From Dirofilaria immitis (taxonomy: Eukaryota; Nematoda; Chromadorea; Rhabditida; Onchocercidae): DNA of 64,000 nt. The first letter of the stretch is position 1, and the number at the start of each line of letters is the position of its first letter. The stretch covers positions 3,533,501-3,597,500 of the forward strand of contig JAKNDB010000105.1 of NCBI GenBank assembly GCA_024305405.1, given 5' to 3'. Below, in pieces: positions 45,601 through 59,548 of the stretch. The position numbers and the translations under genes are program-made. The notes beneath the pieces were generated by a model, which saw only the letters and a list, made by a program, of their open reading frames with translations, made no database searches and was not told the DNA's origin.

Positions 45601-48600
45601 CTTCTACTGAAAAAAAAATGTCAATAACAATAAGTATCACTACAAAATATTGAATAACCAAAAACATCTGAATCTATAAAGATCTCCATTTATATAAATC
45701 ATGATGAACCACAACTTCTTAAGATTAAGCAAAAGAAATAAAAATTAAAATAACCAGCAGAATCGTCTAGATGACTGATGACATTACAATCAAAAATGGC
45801 ATCATCACGATCCGGTATAGCATCACGCTCTTCATCGCTTATTGCTCGATCAGCCCATTTTTTACCTTTACTTGATAATCGCGTCCACAATTGATATGTC
45901 TATAATATTACATTCGAAAATTGAAGCTCTCATCTCTCAAGAAATGAAACAAATTCTAAGGCTTGGATTGAATAAAACCAGAACGTTTCAATGGCATCAT
46001 ATAATTTGACAAAAAGAATTTATTACTTACGGCACAGCATCGGATTCTGGAGCAATATAAATTTCTTCGCCGAAATCGGAACATGACGAAATCTTTCTAA
46101 GAGCTTCACTATCCAATGAAACCGATAAATTCCTGGAAGTAGTTTTTAAAGTTATCAATCACTATTATGAAAAATTTGATCAGAAAATATGCTGAGATGA
46201 TCCATTCTGACGGTTACTATTAATGAGTGCAAATATAGTAAGCAAAATAAAGAACAATAAATACAGAGATCAAACAATATAAACATTCTTGTAAATTTTT
46301 AACTGAATGGTTGAAATTGTAAATATTCTTACAATACGCCAGAACTGATCATATGAATCAGTAATTGAAAAAATATTAAATTTACATGATTTTCTTCATC
46401 AGTTTACAATTCCCGCCCCCAAAACTACAATATTTAATCCGTTTGCCGTGTTGGCAATATTTTGGATAGGCAGAAAACTATATATAAAATAAAATGCTCG
46501 ATTCAATATAAATATTCTGTACAAAAGTGTAAGTTCCAAAACAACGAAAACAAATTTCGAAAAACTAAGCTGTTTACCTCGGAGAGGGTAGATTTGCACC
46601 AGAAGGTATTTCTGATGAGCTGGAACTATTCCAGGAGATGTCTGATTCCTTTCTCAAGCCTTCCAAACGTAGTAATTTAGTCTATAGAGTATTTATTGTG
46701 AATAAATTCAAGTAAAATTTCATAAAATTAATCAATAAAATGAATTTATAAATAAGAGAAAAAACTCCCAAAACAGATGCAATTTTCAAATAAAACACAT
46801 TCACAACCAATTAATGCAAAAGTCTATTTGATTAATGTTACTTTAGTTAAAATAATCATCACACCATGATTTTTCGTCGATTCATTTTCTAAGTCAACTC
46901 TTAGAAAAAATCTAAAACTTATCGTAATAATGCAGAGCAAACTGCATTTAACTTTCCAAAGGGCAAACATACATCGAAAAATTGGGACGAATAGCATAAT
47001 CCATTCTTCCGAATCGGTGTGCGTATCTCCCGTTGCCCCTCAGTAGAACTTTCTTTCACCGGCTGCAGCGACGTCGTAATGCAGCGTCGCAAACGTTTTC
47101 CAATTGGTTCCTCATCTATTTCATTTTTGTAGAGATTTTCGCTAGCTATAAACCGATATATTCACATTCGAAATAACGAGTTTTTCGAGGCTCAGCCTGT
47201 TTTCGAGCAAAATAAAAAAAAAGATTTGTATAAATAATTTTTCATCGTTGTTGATTGTTCAGTATGATTCCTTTTATCGCAAAAAATGTAATCATGTCTG
47301 TTTTTGTTCAAAGATGACAATAGCCTTATGTGTTTATTTACACCTAGCAATTTCTTCTTTATATTACAACGAAAAGAAGAGAAAATGCATTTTACTTATC
47401 TCGTCCTTTTCTTTATCAATAAATATATTTAAATACTACCAATCTCTGTTACGCATCCCGTCAAACTCTCTTAGATATATATTTGAATTTTCTAAAGAAT
47501 AATACATGAAAACAAAGGTATCATAAAACGCGAAGGAAAAAATGAGGAGATTAAAAGCGAAAAGAGCAATGATATTTTCAGAAAATCTTATAAATGAATA
47601 AGAAGAAATTAAATAATTTGACAATAAAAATTGAATAAATTTCAACATTTTGAAATTCTTACTGCCAGCTTCGTCAAAATTATTTCCATGTGATGATTGC
47701 ATGCTGACCTACAAATAAAAGAAACACGAACTATATATTTAAAATTCAAAAATTATTTTGAAATAAATTAAGTGTCTCACTACAAACAAATATTTGGATA
47801 AAAAGTCAGAGATTTTGCAATGAAAAAGGAGAAGAGATCAAAGCTAGCATCAATAATGCAAATCGTAATTTTATTAGTCAAAAATTAAACTTTACATGTA
47901 AATTATATGCGCAAATTTACTGACATAAGAAAGCATAATACCCGAAAAAGTTCATGCTTTAGTAAAAAATACCTTTGATTGAGGAGTCTGTGAAAATTTC
48001 CAAAATAGGCCCGAACCTCGTCTCATCGGACTTAACATGGGTGGTGGCGTATATGGCACAAAGCATTTCAAACTCGTGACAGGTTCGAAAAATCGCGGTG
48101 ATCGAAGCTGAGATGCAAACTTTTTCAAGGACATCGCTGCAGCTGCAATTGTGTTACCAGAACTTTGTAGATCTCCAAATGTTGTTACACTGACCGAACG
48201 GCCCTTCAGTAATGTTTTTTCATTTTTTGTCCTAAAATTTCGAATTCTTTAAAATATAAATTCGAAGATTGATTCGCTTTCGAGTGACATGAATTTGTTT
48301 AATGATAGCTAAGTACCATTCAACTACTACTATAGGTATATAAAAATATATCATTTACTAAATTACGAAATAGAGCTTAAAAGTCTTCAAATTGTACATA
48401 CCATTATTTCTATTAATCGATTAGCTAACAGCACTGCTAGAATGAATAATTATCTTGGTAAGAATATTAAAGTGGTATACATTAGCCTCTCCTACAATTG
48501 ATAACAATACCGACCCATAATTCTCGGAAATGAATTAATAGATAGGCTAAAAACGAGCAGTTCAAGTGGAATTCTACTATCAATTGATATGGAAATCTTA

Positions 48601-51600
48601 AAGACTATTTTGTATTCCTCTTGAAATCAATGCTGCTACCAATCTATTTGTCTTCTTGGCAAATCCATAACACATACGGGCGAAGTTTAATGCTAAACTT
48701 ACTCATACAGCGCTCTCCTAGATCCAATTGCCATTTTTGGTCAGCAATTGTCATTAATTGACATATGTTCTCTGGTTTTCCTTATTCTTTCGGCTCAGTT
48801 GGGTTGGACAAGTAGTGCAGGAATTAATACCAATAGTACTACAACTTCTTGATGTTGTTGTTGGCCTCAATGCTGCACCAGAAGAATCATACAGAGCAAT
48901 TACCGCTCCATCACTTAACGCCATTCTAGTATATATTTAATTTAGTTTCTAATTTCTTAAAGTTTTTAACATTTTTTTGAATCTTAATTCATGAGCATTC
49001 CTAAAATACAAAACAAATTTTCTCATTTCTTCTTTCCCATCCTTTTGTTATTAAAAAAAGTAATGGCAAGGTAAGCAAAAATTAGGATTATTATTCACAT
49101 TAAACGTAGTGTCTAATTTTTATTGTACATTAGCATACAGTATATGATATTTAGTATTCTACAATAATCGATAAAGTGCATTTAATCAATCAGGAAATCT
49201 GGAAATTTGAAACTTATCTGGAATGAAAAGTATAAAGTGACCTTAATAACTTCTTTAGAAAACATTTAGAAATCTTTTTTCTATAAGAAATGAACGTATG
49301 GCACCTATGACACAACGATACAGCACTCTCTCGCTGCGATTTTTTAGGGTCACAGCCGTATGTAGTAGCAGCCATTTCCGAGACATCAATCTCCAGTGGT
49401 CCCAATATTTCTCCATCATTCCGCTTGACCATATCCTACAAAGCAATTCATAAATTCTTTAAAAGGAAGTCAATTGAATTTTGAACATTAAATAATTGTA
49501 AAATTATATGAAAAATGTTTAAAATGGATTTTACACCTCACACTGATCTAAAAAAGTTCCTAATATATTAAGAAACATGATTAAATTGAATGCTTCATCA
49601 TTTTATCCTTTCGCTCTTCCCATTATGAATGTTTTTCACTTAAGAGAAAAACAAATCCTAAAGAATTCCCAATGTGAAAAATTATCACAGCAATCAAAAA
49701 GTATCTCTCACAGTAATTACGAAATATTAAATTTCAACAACCGGTTTATTTCGCCGCAAATTAACAGTACGATTCTTATCTAAAGAAAATTTACAAAAAC
49801 TTTATGAAATTTAAAAAAGTAAAAAAGGCGGCCGTGAATATGACGAGTGTACAATGCACTTTGAGATGTTTTTCAAAGCAGTGTGCAAGGAATATTTTAA
49901 AAAAACGTCTACTAAAGCAAAACAAATTTTTCATCACAAATTTTATGAAGAAAAACAATCAGATCAATTTTCTTCCTCAACAAATCTCTCCATTAAACTC
50001 TCTTCTTCCTCTGTATCTTATCAGTCGCACTCAATGAATGTAATGATGAACAAGAATAACTCTCTATGTAGATGTAAATAAAACAAAGCAAAGATTTTCA
50101 TTATAATTTAAAAGTTTTTAGTCTGTTTTAACATCAGCAATCTTTGATACATTTCGCTTTTCGCTTTTAATCCTTCTAAAAGACAATATCTAATGATAAT
50201 AAAATATATAAATCCTACTCCTAGAATTTAAGATGTCTAAAATGGAAAAATATGAAAAGATAAGTGTTCGAAATATCAATAAAAAGATATATTCATTTTT
50301 GTCATTCTATTCATGAGTCAACGATAAGTATAAAATAGACAACTTATTGATCGTATACTATAAAGTACTAACAGATGAAACTTATCTTGAGAAATATACT
50401 TTTACAATTCATCTCGAATAACATTACTGCAATTTACCTTGAGAGTGACATTACATGAAAAGCTATAATATGCTAGAGTGAAGGTGACTAACTGAAGAAT
50501 GCATCACTACTGACCTAGTGATTCCATCTGATCCATTCTTTGCATGAAATCCTGCTTAACAGCTAGGAATCGTCAACCTAAGACAAAAATGCCTCATTAA
50601 TGATTTTCCAATGTATCAGATAACCTAATTATCACTAATAACCCGGTATTGTACGTCAAGTACTATGCGTAAAATCTAGGACTAAATAAGATAAGTAATT
50701 TTAATAAAGGAAATAAAGGAATTATGCTATAATAGTGGTTTTTTTTACCATGAAAGAATAGTTGTTTAATAACGATTTCATTTCCTGCTGTTTAATAAAT
50801 AACAATTTTGAAAACATTTGAATTTTTCGGGAAAAAAATTGGTGTGTTAAATGTATGAGGTATATGAAAATGCTGAAAAACGCCAACATTTACTTAAAAG
50901 TATCAAATTAAGTGCAGAAATATTATGAAATAAACTGAATCATTGCAAGAAATCATCCAAGAATGTAAACAGTATAGTGAATTCCGAACTCCTCTGCAGC
51001 AATAAATTATATCTATTTTAAAAATAACTTTCTGCAAATGCTATGATGGAGATATACCACACTATACGAGGTTACATATCTATGCACTGATATTATATCA
51101 TACTGTATCCATATCTATCAACTCCACATTTATGTATCATCTTCATTAATTTCATACTGGATATTTTTAAATGTTGTTTCTATCGAAATTTCTTTTACCT
51201 TTCAATTTTTTTCTCATTTATTCGGCAATAAATGTATTTTCATCTTTTCTCCTACGAAATTAGTGACATCTAAGATATCGATCCTTCTTCAGTCTTACAA
51301 AGATTTCATTAAAAACAACTCTAGAGAAAAAGTGTTCAAAGAGTTCAAGAAATAACTTCCTAAATCATTTCAGAATCTATTTAAAAATTCTGGTGAATGT
51401 TACTTTGAACAAGATGATTAATTGAAATAACTTACAGAAACAACAGCTGAGGATTCCGATGCAAATGTTCCTCTAATTTCATTATATGACATCTGAAAAG
51501 TACTGCTTGTGGATCCGATATCACAGTTATAAATATCGTCGTAAATTCCTTGACTGATCTGCAAATGTTCTCGCTTAACTATATGCCACTTTAAAAATAT

Positions 51601-54600
51601 AATTTGGAAGCGAATAATTTGAAAACGTTTAGTACATCTTCGTGGAATTTTCAGAATTATGTGTTGTTTAGAAATCAGAAATAACTTAAAATAGTATATC
51701 AACAGTAGTGAACAGAAACCCTCAACACTGTCATAGAGATATGCAATGCAGTAAAACCATAAATTTAAATATTAAACTTTGTTTAACATGCACAGAAACC
51801 TCAAACATATTCGGATGATTGTAAAATTATTAGATAATTTCTAGAGGATAAAAATTCAATTGACGTTATTGTTTTTAAACATGGATATCCTGCATAAATC
51901 TACTTTGGTCGATCGGACAAGATTTCTCACAATCTTTCTATTCTAAAATATATTAAAAATCAGTTTTTGGAAAATTTTTTTGCAAGGATCTTTTTGCGAA
52001 ACAACAAGATAAAAGAAGAAAAGAAAAGTATAAATGAATTTTGAAATGAAAAGGCAGTTAGCGAATAACAAATTTTGTTAAGAAATGAGAAAACGAAAAA
52101 AAGAGCCGATTTTTGCCGTAGACGATTTCTATTAATGTTGACGATCAAGTCCTTAACTTTACTTAACATATAAGTAGCTTGAAATTAATATTAAAGTTAT
52201 TACCATATTCTTATGAAGACTTTACGTCAACAGAAAATTTTCCATTGTAAAATAGGGAACTGTCAAAATTCAGGGTTCAAAAAAATCCTTCCTTAACCCT
52301 GAATGTGGATAGCTCCTTCAGAAATTTATTTCTGAAGAATGAAACTTTCACGAAAAGAAACATTTCTGAGAAAAAAAGAAAAAGAAGGAGCCGACTGATG
52401 AGAGTGCAAGAAGCATACATAACATTAATTGCGCTTTCTCAATAAACAATATGGATAAGTGATTAGTTAATAGATAGATGAAATAATGAAACGTTAAACA
52501 TTTTTGCAGCTTTCTATCGATTTGATGAGATTTTTGTTTAAAATTATCAGCATGACGAAACATTTTGATATAAAAATATTTATGCTACCTCCTTTACTAA
52601 GTTTCTTCATGCCAAAAGAACTCAAAAATATGATCCAAAAAGGAATAACAATTTTGAGTTTTGACTAAGGAATTCTATTAGAAAACTTTTCAATCAAATG
52701 ACTTATAAATTTGACGAATACTTAGTTCAGATCTACGAAGTTTATAATCCATTCGAAGATCTCCACCGAAAATCATAAAAGTTTCCAATTTGCAGAACCT
52801 TTAAATAACCGTAAATGAATATTTCAGCAAACAAATGTATTTTTGATCCAAAAGAATTTTATTACTTCGTGCTTTCCAGCTTAATTCCAGTGTTAATAGG
52901 ACGATGCTACGGGCCTAGGAATTCAAATCATGTTCCATCTGCACATTTAGTGCATGATACATTTATAAACACTTCCCGAACTTTTCATTTTTCCTTTTTA
53001 GATCATAACACCGTGAGAATCATCTCGATGAATTGTATTTGAAGAAACACAGTAAATTAAAATGGACTTAATATCCAAACAATGCAACAACTGACTTGTT
53101 TTAGTTTGGAAAAACGAATTGAATGCTTTGATAAAACAGCAATTACTTTGCTATTTAAAAATAAAAAGACGAATAAGAAGTTTTCAGCATGATAAACTGC
53201 AAAGATGACATGTCTTTTATAAACTTGTTTTTAAACAGTACTTGTCTGATGCTGGTATCCATTCTTAGTATGACATTAAAAAGTAGTAAAATACTCGAAG
53301 GTGGAAATTATTGGAATGAATACAATAGGAAGAGAGCAGTTACTGTATTCTCGAGAAGATATAAATAATGAGATATGAAACCACTCGCCATTTCGAATAA
53401 TTATTTCCAATTAATGTCGAAATATTTTCATCACAACTCAATTCCATTACATTTCTAAGCGATCGGAGAAATAAAACTGCTGAATTATACAGAAAAAGTA
53501 TCATTTCATGGACTGAGGAAATTGTCTGTTAAGAATTGATACACAGAGTTTTGAAAAACAGTGAGATAACTTAGCAGTTTAATGATAATTTTTCAATAAC
53601 TTTAATATCTTTATGATGAATTTCAATTAATTCTAACTGCAAAAATAGAATAGAAGATTACATCAATTTAGATTAGTGCTTAAATATATTATATAGTAAG
53701 CATATAGGCCTTCTCTTCAATTTAGCGACGAAAATAGTAGTGTACAATTGAGGCAAAAACGTTTCGAAGCTTAAATTCAGATAATTATCAAATGAAACAG
53801 ACTTTTTCTAATAATTATTCTCCAAATTAAATAAACGACAGAGAGGGAAGGAATGCATACAGGAGAAGGATAAAGAGGGAAGAGAGAGAGAGACAGAGAG
53901 AGAGAGGAGAGAGAGAAACAGAAAGACACAGAAGAACATGAAAAGTTCGAAACGCAACTCTTGCAAAAATGGGATAGAAAAATCGGCGAAGAGATGTCCT
54001 CTGCTGCTACTGCTGCAAGTGTAAAAAAATACAAATCTTGCCATCATCTCTGTAATGGCAATGAAATTAAAAAGAGAATCCTTCATTGAGGAGAGATCAT
54101 GGCGGAAAAGAAGAAAATTAGACATGAGATAGGAATATATCAAGAGAGACTAAAATAGCAAGCCTATTTTTAGTAAAGCTATCCTTTACTTGCCAATGCT
54201 AAAGGCCCAGTAGAAGGGAGAATTTTGCACTTGCTAATGTTAGAGGCCTAGCAAAAGAAATTTTGCAGAGGCCTTTTATTTCGCTGTTACTGCTAAAAGC
54301 TTCGATAGTCAGGATTAAATAAGAAAGAATGTACATTTATAAGGAGCACAGAGAATTGAAATATTCCTGTTTTTCTTTTTTTTTTTTTTCATTTCGAATG
54401 AAAGGAAAAAACAAAAAAGAGATGCGAGAGGAACAAGAATGCGAGGAAAGAATGAATTAACTACGGAAACTCTCGAGAACGATTCGGTGAATATCCATTC
54501 TTCTGTGAAAGCGGAATGAGTGAGTTACACGTGATCAAATTGGAAATGTGGGCCTACGGAGCGGAAGTAGACATTGCAATTGAAATAAGAGAAAGATAGA

Positions 54601-57104
54601 GAATACTAAATAGCCAAGAAAAGGAAGAAAGGCATGTAGTTGAAGTTAACATGGCAGCTCGTGATATTACGTATTCATAGTAGTGGAAAAAATTGAAAAA
54701 TAGCTGCTGAAACAATGGACAGAAAGGAGAGAAAGGAGGAAAGACAAAGCAATTGAGAGGAGAAATAAACAACCATTGAGAGGAAGCAGTAACCAAGTCA
54801 TCAATATAAAACGATCAAAAGTTGATTGTTAAAGCTTTGCTAAATTTCTCCCTCTTCTGCAAGTAACAAACAAAAGTGCGACGTCACCTGTGACGACATT
54901 GCTACCTATGATTGTCATGATTATCATCTTGTTGATTTGAAGAAACAGGTTCGAGATCGATCTATTCTATACAGCATCATATCATTATATATATATATAT
55001 CATATAAGCAAAAATATGATTGGATTGGATTATTCACGAAAGGAGAATTAGAAACTATGACAAAGTCAGGATAAAATTGAGATTACTAAAAGCCAGTCAA
55101 AGAGGAAGACATATATCCTGATCTTATTATTTAACCGATAAAAAATGCTTAAAAATAAACGGTCTGACTCAAAATTATAATAAAATTCGAGCAAAATCAA
55201 AAATTCCAATTTAGGATTAAATTGGCAGAAAGATCATGATTTGTACTTGATTTCATGTATATCTTAACCAAAATCTCAATGCTAGAATAAGAATATTTGA
55301 ATGATAAATGAATGAAACTTATTGAAGAATTTGGATCGCTATTTGAATGAGATCAATTTGTGTTAATATAAAACTAACGATGTTGTAAGCATATAAATCA
55401 ATTCTCACTCTTCCTGCATTCTATGCTTGCATCAAGTTAAATTACATTCAAAATGATTAGGTTTTTCTGTAATTTAAAATGATTAGGTTCTTCTTTCTGC
55501 ATTATTACCTCAAAGCTCATTTTTAGATTATTCATATCATTTTACATTCAGTCTTCTATTTGATCTTATGTAGCTATGACAAACCACAAATAGCCATTTA
55601 TGTCACTTGCGATGAAAAGAAAATCTAAAGATTAAGAGTAAATCAAGAAATAAACAAGGCTAAATAATTTTAGCACTGCTTGGTAGTAAGTCAATTACAG
55701 AATCAAGTTTCTATTTAGAATTATGGAATTTATGCAATGAGACAGGATATGATGTAGTCTTGTATCAGTTTGAATTATATCAAATATACTAGTGAAAAAA
55801 TTTCTTTCCCTTAAAAGTTTGAATCACTATATAAGAAACAATTTCACGGATATACTTCGATTATACCTTTATTTACTTCAGTTCTCTGGTTGATGCATGA
55901 TTTCAGTACGCATGATCGGATATCTAATAAATGGAACAAACAAGCAGATATTTTCAACTGTTCTATTGAGAGAATCAAAAATAATCAGTGATGGTATAGT
56001 CATATAGAGAGGTTAGCGGCAGCTGTAAAATAGTTTTTAATTTGAAACTGGAGATAAACAAGCTACCATTAACTTGGAAATCTGTAAAATATTGAAAAAT
56101 GTCAATTGTTCAAATATTTTTGTTTCGATATTACATTTTTTTAGTTTTACAAGGGAACATAGAACAGTTGGCAGGCAACTATTGAACCTATAACTTTCTT
56201 AGTGCATAAATGTAGTACTACTTAAAATAACAGGAATTTCTATATATCATCACTCTTTCGTTTTAACGCTAATATTATTCACATGTATGCAATAGTTTCA
56301 ATAAAAAATCATGTCATAGTCTAATTTTATAAATTTTCTTTCATGGCATAATTAATGACCAAACTTCTACATGGATGGTAAATATAAACAAATCTAAGCA
56401 AATTAAAATTTATGAAAAACTACTATTCGAACATTATTTCTTAGAAATAGTTTCAGTCATACATGAAAATGACATTTTTCTATCCCCATCGTTAACTCAA
56501 AGAGAGTTTTATACTGGGTGTTGATGATTATTTGAGCATAACATTTGAAAGTCACGAAATTTTCCTGCAATATTGTTAAATCAATTCAAATTTTTTTGTT
56601 ATATACAAACTACTAGAAGGTGAAGATTCGAGCATCACATAAAGAGCATATATTTCTAGAATCATTTATCAAATCAAAAAAATAAAAAACGACTGTTCTT
56701 TTTATTCCTTATTTCCAAGTTAGGCCATGCTTTTCATCCTTTTAAATTTCAATACGCCTTTATGATCCTTAAGAAGTTTGAACATATACGTTTGAAAAGA
56801 TCAGATTTCTTCTTTTTCTCTTTCAAATTTTTAATTCATATCTCCTCGTAATAGTGAACAAGCAGATGAAGTAATAAACGAACAGGAAAAATTGAAACAG
56901 ACTGTAATTATTGCGTGAAAACAATGGAACCTGATTGTTTTGATGTTCTCCTTTGAAAGAAGCATCGGTAGGGTTCGCTGGATAAACGTTGTGAGATTCG
57001 GTAGATAAGCCATCAGTGACCAGATTAGATATTATTTGCAATTTATCATCGTAAATGGTAGTCATTTCCGTATTGTAAAACATTTTCATCCACTTTTCAT
57101 CTAT
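42696..57104 (-). CDS. ELM2-SANT-C2H2 nuclear protein (TRERF1/MIDEAS/ZNF541 type; SAEG-1-like)
   Basis: Exons on the minus strand: 57104-56931, 51558-51436, 49435-49305, 48925-48703, 48231-47973, 47708-47663, 47145-46973, 46681-46578, 46132-46031, 45899-45755, 45606-45515, 45280-45102, 44825-44700, 44521-44409, 44037-43887, 43467-43381, 43265-42696 (stop). Summed with four single-base corrections this is about 933 aa. ELM2 starts at HINCGRDYQVKV and runs through PGRNRELALHLLMENK and NIQEAVLDLM. SANT begins SWTPEEISFF and includes KTVKQCVEFYYMWKK. The C-terminal C2H2 finger is FHCRLCEKYFEKVKSLNAH then MKSH, matching the FPCKECGKVF..NAHMKTH finger of TRERF1/MIDEAS. In vertebrates these ELM2-SANT proteins scaffold HDAC1/2 in MiDAC; C. 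elegans SAEG-1 is the likely counterpart. The N-terminal exons have no known domain. ATG 57089 (MKMFYNTEM) is the likely start; earlier exons cannot be excluded. Confidence 0.86.
51230..51995. repeat. source copy of a 765-bp duplication (copy A)
   Basis: Almost identical to 60502-61266, in the same orientation, at an offset of 9272 bp. Differences I found: C/T near 51254, A/G near 51747, one T in a T6/T7 run near 51977, and G/A near 51987. It spans coding exon 51558-51436 of the ELM2-SANT gene plus intron on both sides. This copy sits in phase within the intact gene, so it is taken as the donor. Confidence 0.95.
53838..53940 (+). repeat. purine (GA)-rich tract
   Basis: About 100 bp that is nearly all A and G on the plus strand, with long GAGAGAGA runs; purine bias continues less strongly to about 54120. 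It lies in the long intron 56930-51559 of the minus-strand gene, so the transcript reads it as CU-rich. It generates a spurious Ser/Leu-rich open frame on the minus strand. Confidence 0.9.
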
Positions 57105-58719
57105 CTAAAAAATATACATTAATGGCTAAGATTGTTATCAAGCGAAAATGAATACAATCAGGAATTTCCAGAGCATAAGTATGAGAGAAGGAGAGAAGGC
57201 AGTCGAAGCTCAGATGATACAATTTAGTCTAATTGAAATTATTATAATTTCAATTTTTTCCTTTATGAATTTTTGATTCTTCTTTTGATGCTGAAATAAT
57301 TTTGCAATTATTCTATGAAATAGAATTTTTAAAAATTCAAGAAGGAAAAAAGAAAAAGAAAATGAAAAGACATTTATTATTTTACAGATAAAAGTGGCCA
57401 AAACTCGTTAAAAAAATTAAGATAAAATACGGACGTCATTTGAAAAAAAATGTATTCTCAATTGAATATATACTGATTACAATTCAAAATAATATTAAAA
57501 ATATGCGAATGAAAATTTACAAATGTAAAAAATTTGATAAAGTGCAATTAACCACTGTTAAAAATGGGTAATACTTAAAATAGGAGATAAATGCAATAAA
57601 CTTGCAAAAATGATGCATAAGATTTTTTATGTAAAGAATAATTTAATTTTCATGAGGCGATCTTATATTTCATGTTCATTTTCTGATGAAATCATGAATT
57701 AAGAGGAAATGTGTTGAAAAATTATCATTCTAGTCCGTTCAGATGGCCAAGAGTATCAGATTTAAAATAAAATATATGCTCAAGTTGTTAGCCTTCAAAA
57801 AACTCATAGCTTGATTACTTTGCCCTCCTATTTAATCAATGATATTCTTATATGAAAATTCGAAAGTGCTTTTTAGATTCTGAAATTCATTTCATCAAGA
57901 AAAAGGACGTCTTGAATATCAAAAGTTGTCAAGGAGGAGACTGAGAATTACAAAAGATTTTCAATTGATTATTTTCAAATAATTTGCTTATATTGATCCT
58001 TTTTAAAGTTGTGAAAAAAACTTTAAAAGAAGGAAAGCTCTCAAACGACCACTTTACACATTCCTCATTCATTTTAATTTATCATAAAGGAAACAAATAA
58101 AATGAAGACATTATTTTGAGTAATGTTGAACAGAAAATAACTTTAGATGGTAAATGGGAGCAATCGGGAAAAGGTGAAATCGGAAAAGGTCACAGATCAC
58201 AATGTTTCAGTTATCATAGATACACTCACATATATGTACACACATACACATGCATACGGACGCACACACACATACACAAATGCACGAATACATAATATAC
58301 AACTGAAGCAACAGAGCAAACTCTTTCCAACATGTCGCACTTTCAGAATACATTCAAAAAAACTTACGAGAGAAAAGGTTATGGCTGATCGTTAATGAAT
58401 TTGCAAGTTAATCGAATGCTAAAAGATTCCATTTTAAACGGCATTCAAATTTTTGTCATCGTTATTTGCATTACTGAAAATCTTAAAATGATGCGATCCG
58501 ACAAATGACTTATCGACAAAAAAATGTGAGCTTATTTGAAATTGATATCCTAAAAATTTATCACTCAGCAAGTGATAAGCGATTTTCCATTAATGCTGGA
58601 CATTATTGGCCCATATTGCTGATTGGAAACATGTAAACCACTGATGACACTGAGCTTTCATTCATGTGATAAAAAAATAAATGCATCTACAGAAATAATA
58701 ACAAAAAGTGATAGCGGTG

Positions 58720-58790
58720 GAAGGGAAGGGAAGAGAAGAGAAAGGAAAGAGGAAGAAAGGGAAGGAAAGGAAAAGAAATGAAAGAAAAGG
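58720..58790 (+). repeat. GGAAG/GAAAG-rich purine tract
   Basis: About 70 bp of near-pure purine on the plus strand built from GGAAG and GAAAG units. Confidence 0.85.
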
Positions 58791-59098
58791 TAACAAATTA
58801 AGGATTGAAAATGAAAAAGTTTTCTTTTTCTTCGTCGACTAAAGAATTAAATTAATGAGTTTTCGACTGTAAATTTTTCTTGCAGCTCTGCTCAATAGTC
58901 AAAATCATTTTATTAGCTTCAAAAAGTGTTAATTATCATCATTATCCTTTGCTTCACTTTCCTCTCTTTTCTCTCTTCTTCTCATCTCATTTCTACCCTA
59001 TCTTGACATATCTTTTTAAAAATGCTGCAAAAAATATTGATTCATTGAGCTAATTAACTCTTGCAAATTTTCTTACAAAATCGTTGTCCTTCTCTGTA

Positions 59099-59164
59099 TT
59101 AACGTCATAAAAACAAATAGGTAATACACGATTAACGTCATAAAAATAAATAGGTAATAAATGG
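59099..59164. repeat. two-copy 33-bp tandem repeat
   Basis: ATTAACGTCATAAAAACAAA starts at 59099 and ATTAACGTCATAAAAATAAA at 59132; both continue with TAGGTAATA. Confidence 0.9.
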
Positions 59165-59548
59165 ATTAAGCTTTGAAGTAAGAAGAAAATCTTTAAACTG
59201 AAAAGTAAATGGCTTAAATTTCATACAGATGATTAATTTTCTATAAAATTGACTTTAATATATTTCTATCTCTCATAATTTCTAATCGAATAATCAATCC
59301 GTTATAGTCAAAAATAACTACGAAAAGAAATTGAATAAAATCTGACGAAATGAATTGCAAGTTTACACAGTAAGGCTTTTTCAAAAAAAAAATGCTATGT
59401 TATAGCAATTGTGCTGACGATATTTCTCTTATCAATACCTTGTTTCTTTGATATTAGCAGTATTTATCATAAAAATAAATAGGTACTAAATGGACTAAGC
59501 TTTCAACTAAGAAGAAAATCTTTAAACTGAAAAGTAAATGGCTAAAAT
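59141..59548. repeat. dispersed direct repeat, about 77 bp, two copies
   Basis: A segment near 59144-59220 (AAATAGGTAATAAATGGA ... AAGAAGAAAATCTTTAAACT ... AAGTAAATGGCTTAAAT) recurs near 59473-59548 with a few substitutions, about 328 bp apart. Confidence 0.85.

Noticed and set aside
48732..48734. ATG at 48734 as the start of the ELM2-SANT gene (MAIGSRRALYE)
   Set aside because: It needs no correction and is a possible internal start, but the upstream exons 49435-49305, 51558-51436 and 57104-56931 chain in phase, and acceptor ACTAG at 48926 joins correctly, so a longer protein is preferred.
48758..48940. Plus-strand 60-codon open frame
   Set aside because: Antisense of exon 48925-48703 of the ELM2-SANT gene, whose junction phases fit on the minus strand.
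53777..54143. Ser/Leu/Phe-rich minus-strand open frames
   Set aside because: They are the complement of a GA-rich purine tract inside an intron.
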